Shown in pieces: positions 12,251 to 12,322 of a DNA stretch of 12,322 bases. The notes under the pieces were generated by a model that saw nothing but the letters and a program-made list of their open reading frames with translations, did not search any database and had not been told where the DNA came from. Origin of the DNA: Candidatus Sulfopaludibacter sp. SbA3 (lineage in GTDB: Bacteria; Acidobacteriota; Terriglobia; 2-12-FULL-54-10); the NCBI GenBank assembly GCA_945865705.1, contig CAMBEY010000058.1:1-12322 (forward strand), read 5' to 3'. Made by a program: the position numbers and the translations under genes. The stretch's first letter is position 1. Each line of letters begins with the position of its first letter.

Positions 12251-12322
12251 TGTCATCCTGAGCGCAGCGAAGGATCTGTTTTTGTTCGTTGCCGAATGCA
12301 AAGCAGATCCTTCGCTGCGCTC
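12251..12322 (+). repeat. Inverted pair of the GCGCAGCGAAGGA interspersed repeat (continues past the edge)
   Basis: The left arm ending GAGCGCAGCGAAGGATCTG (12260-12278) is perfectly complementary to 12304-12322 over 19 bases, with a 25-base loop; the window ends inside the right arm, so the stem may be longer. The unit matches 7686-7713 at 27 of 28 positions. CAGGTGTCAT occurs twice, at 12227-12236 and 12247-12256, a 20-base offset that suggests a partial extra copy of the left end. It begins 34 bases after the amidohydrolase stop and could act as a transcript end or stabiliser. Confidence 0.85.

Overview
The window looks like a piece of chromosome from a GC-rich, Gram-negative-type heterotroph, most likely an acidobacterium. 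The clues are HslUV with an N-terminally extended HslV, an acyl-CoA carboxylase cluster with separate carboxyltransferase, biotin carboxylase and carrier genes, a fibronectin type III lipoprotein that starts its mature part with a Pro-rich segment, a secreted amidohydrolase, and interspersed copies of a short palindromic repeat containing GCGCAGCGAAGGAT. The phylum is my inference from gene style; there is no rRNA or other marker here.

Layout, right to left on the minus strand: hslV and hslU (9788-7747), a spacer with one copy of the interspersed repeat, a translationally coupled pair made of a FnIII lipoprotein and a small membrane-anchored DUF3592-like protein (7638-6134), then the carboxyltransferase subunit of an acyl-CoA carboxylase (6054-4462). 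Its partner, the biotin carboxylase subunit, lies at 1696-89 and is coupled by an ATGA overlap to a gene that runs off the left edge and is probably the biotin carrier. On the plus strand at the right are a small three-helix membrane protein (9921-10151) and a secreted metal-dependent amidohydrolase (10259-12217), followed by an inverted-repeat element at the right edge.

The two carboxylase genes, which would normally sit together, are separated by about 2.7 kb of accessory DNA (about 1740-4463) that is visibly richer in A+T in its left half. Its left part holds a GTG-start XRE-type regulator, divergent from a plus-strand series of four small genes with strong Shine-Dalgarno sites: an unknown 144-aa protein, a 37-aa DnaJ-type zinc-finger miniprotein, a 140-aa protein with a YbjN/CesT-like look, and a 57-aa DnaJ-type zinc-finger protein with four CxxCxGxG units. 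Its right part is a small toxin-antitoxin graveyard: a HicB-like antitoxin without HicA, a BrnA/CopG-like antitoxin, and only the C-terminal end of a BrnT-like toxin, fused by a GTGA overlap to the carboxyltransferase stop codon. A 51-bp imperfect copy (47/51) of the 3' end of the carboxyltransferase gene lies between the two antitoxins, so the carboxylase tail seems to have been the recombination target.

The most promising unexplained part is the XRE plus four-small-gene series: two miniature versions of the DnaJ cysteine-rich domain, without any J domain, on either side of a small chaperone-like fold. No CRISPR array, tRNA, rRNA, transposase or integrase was seen. No stretch longer than about 150 bases lacks a feature.
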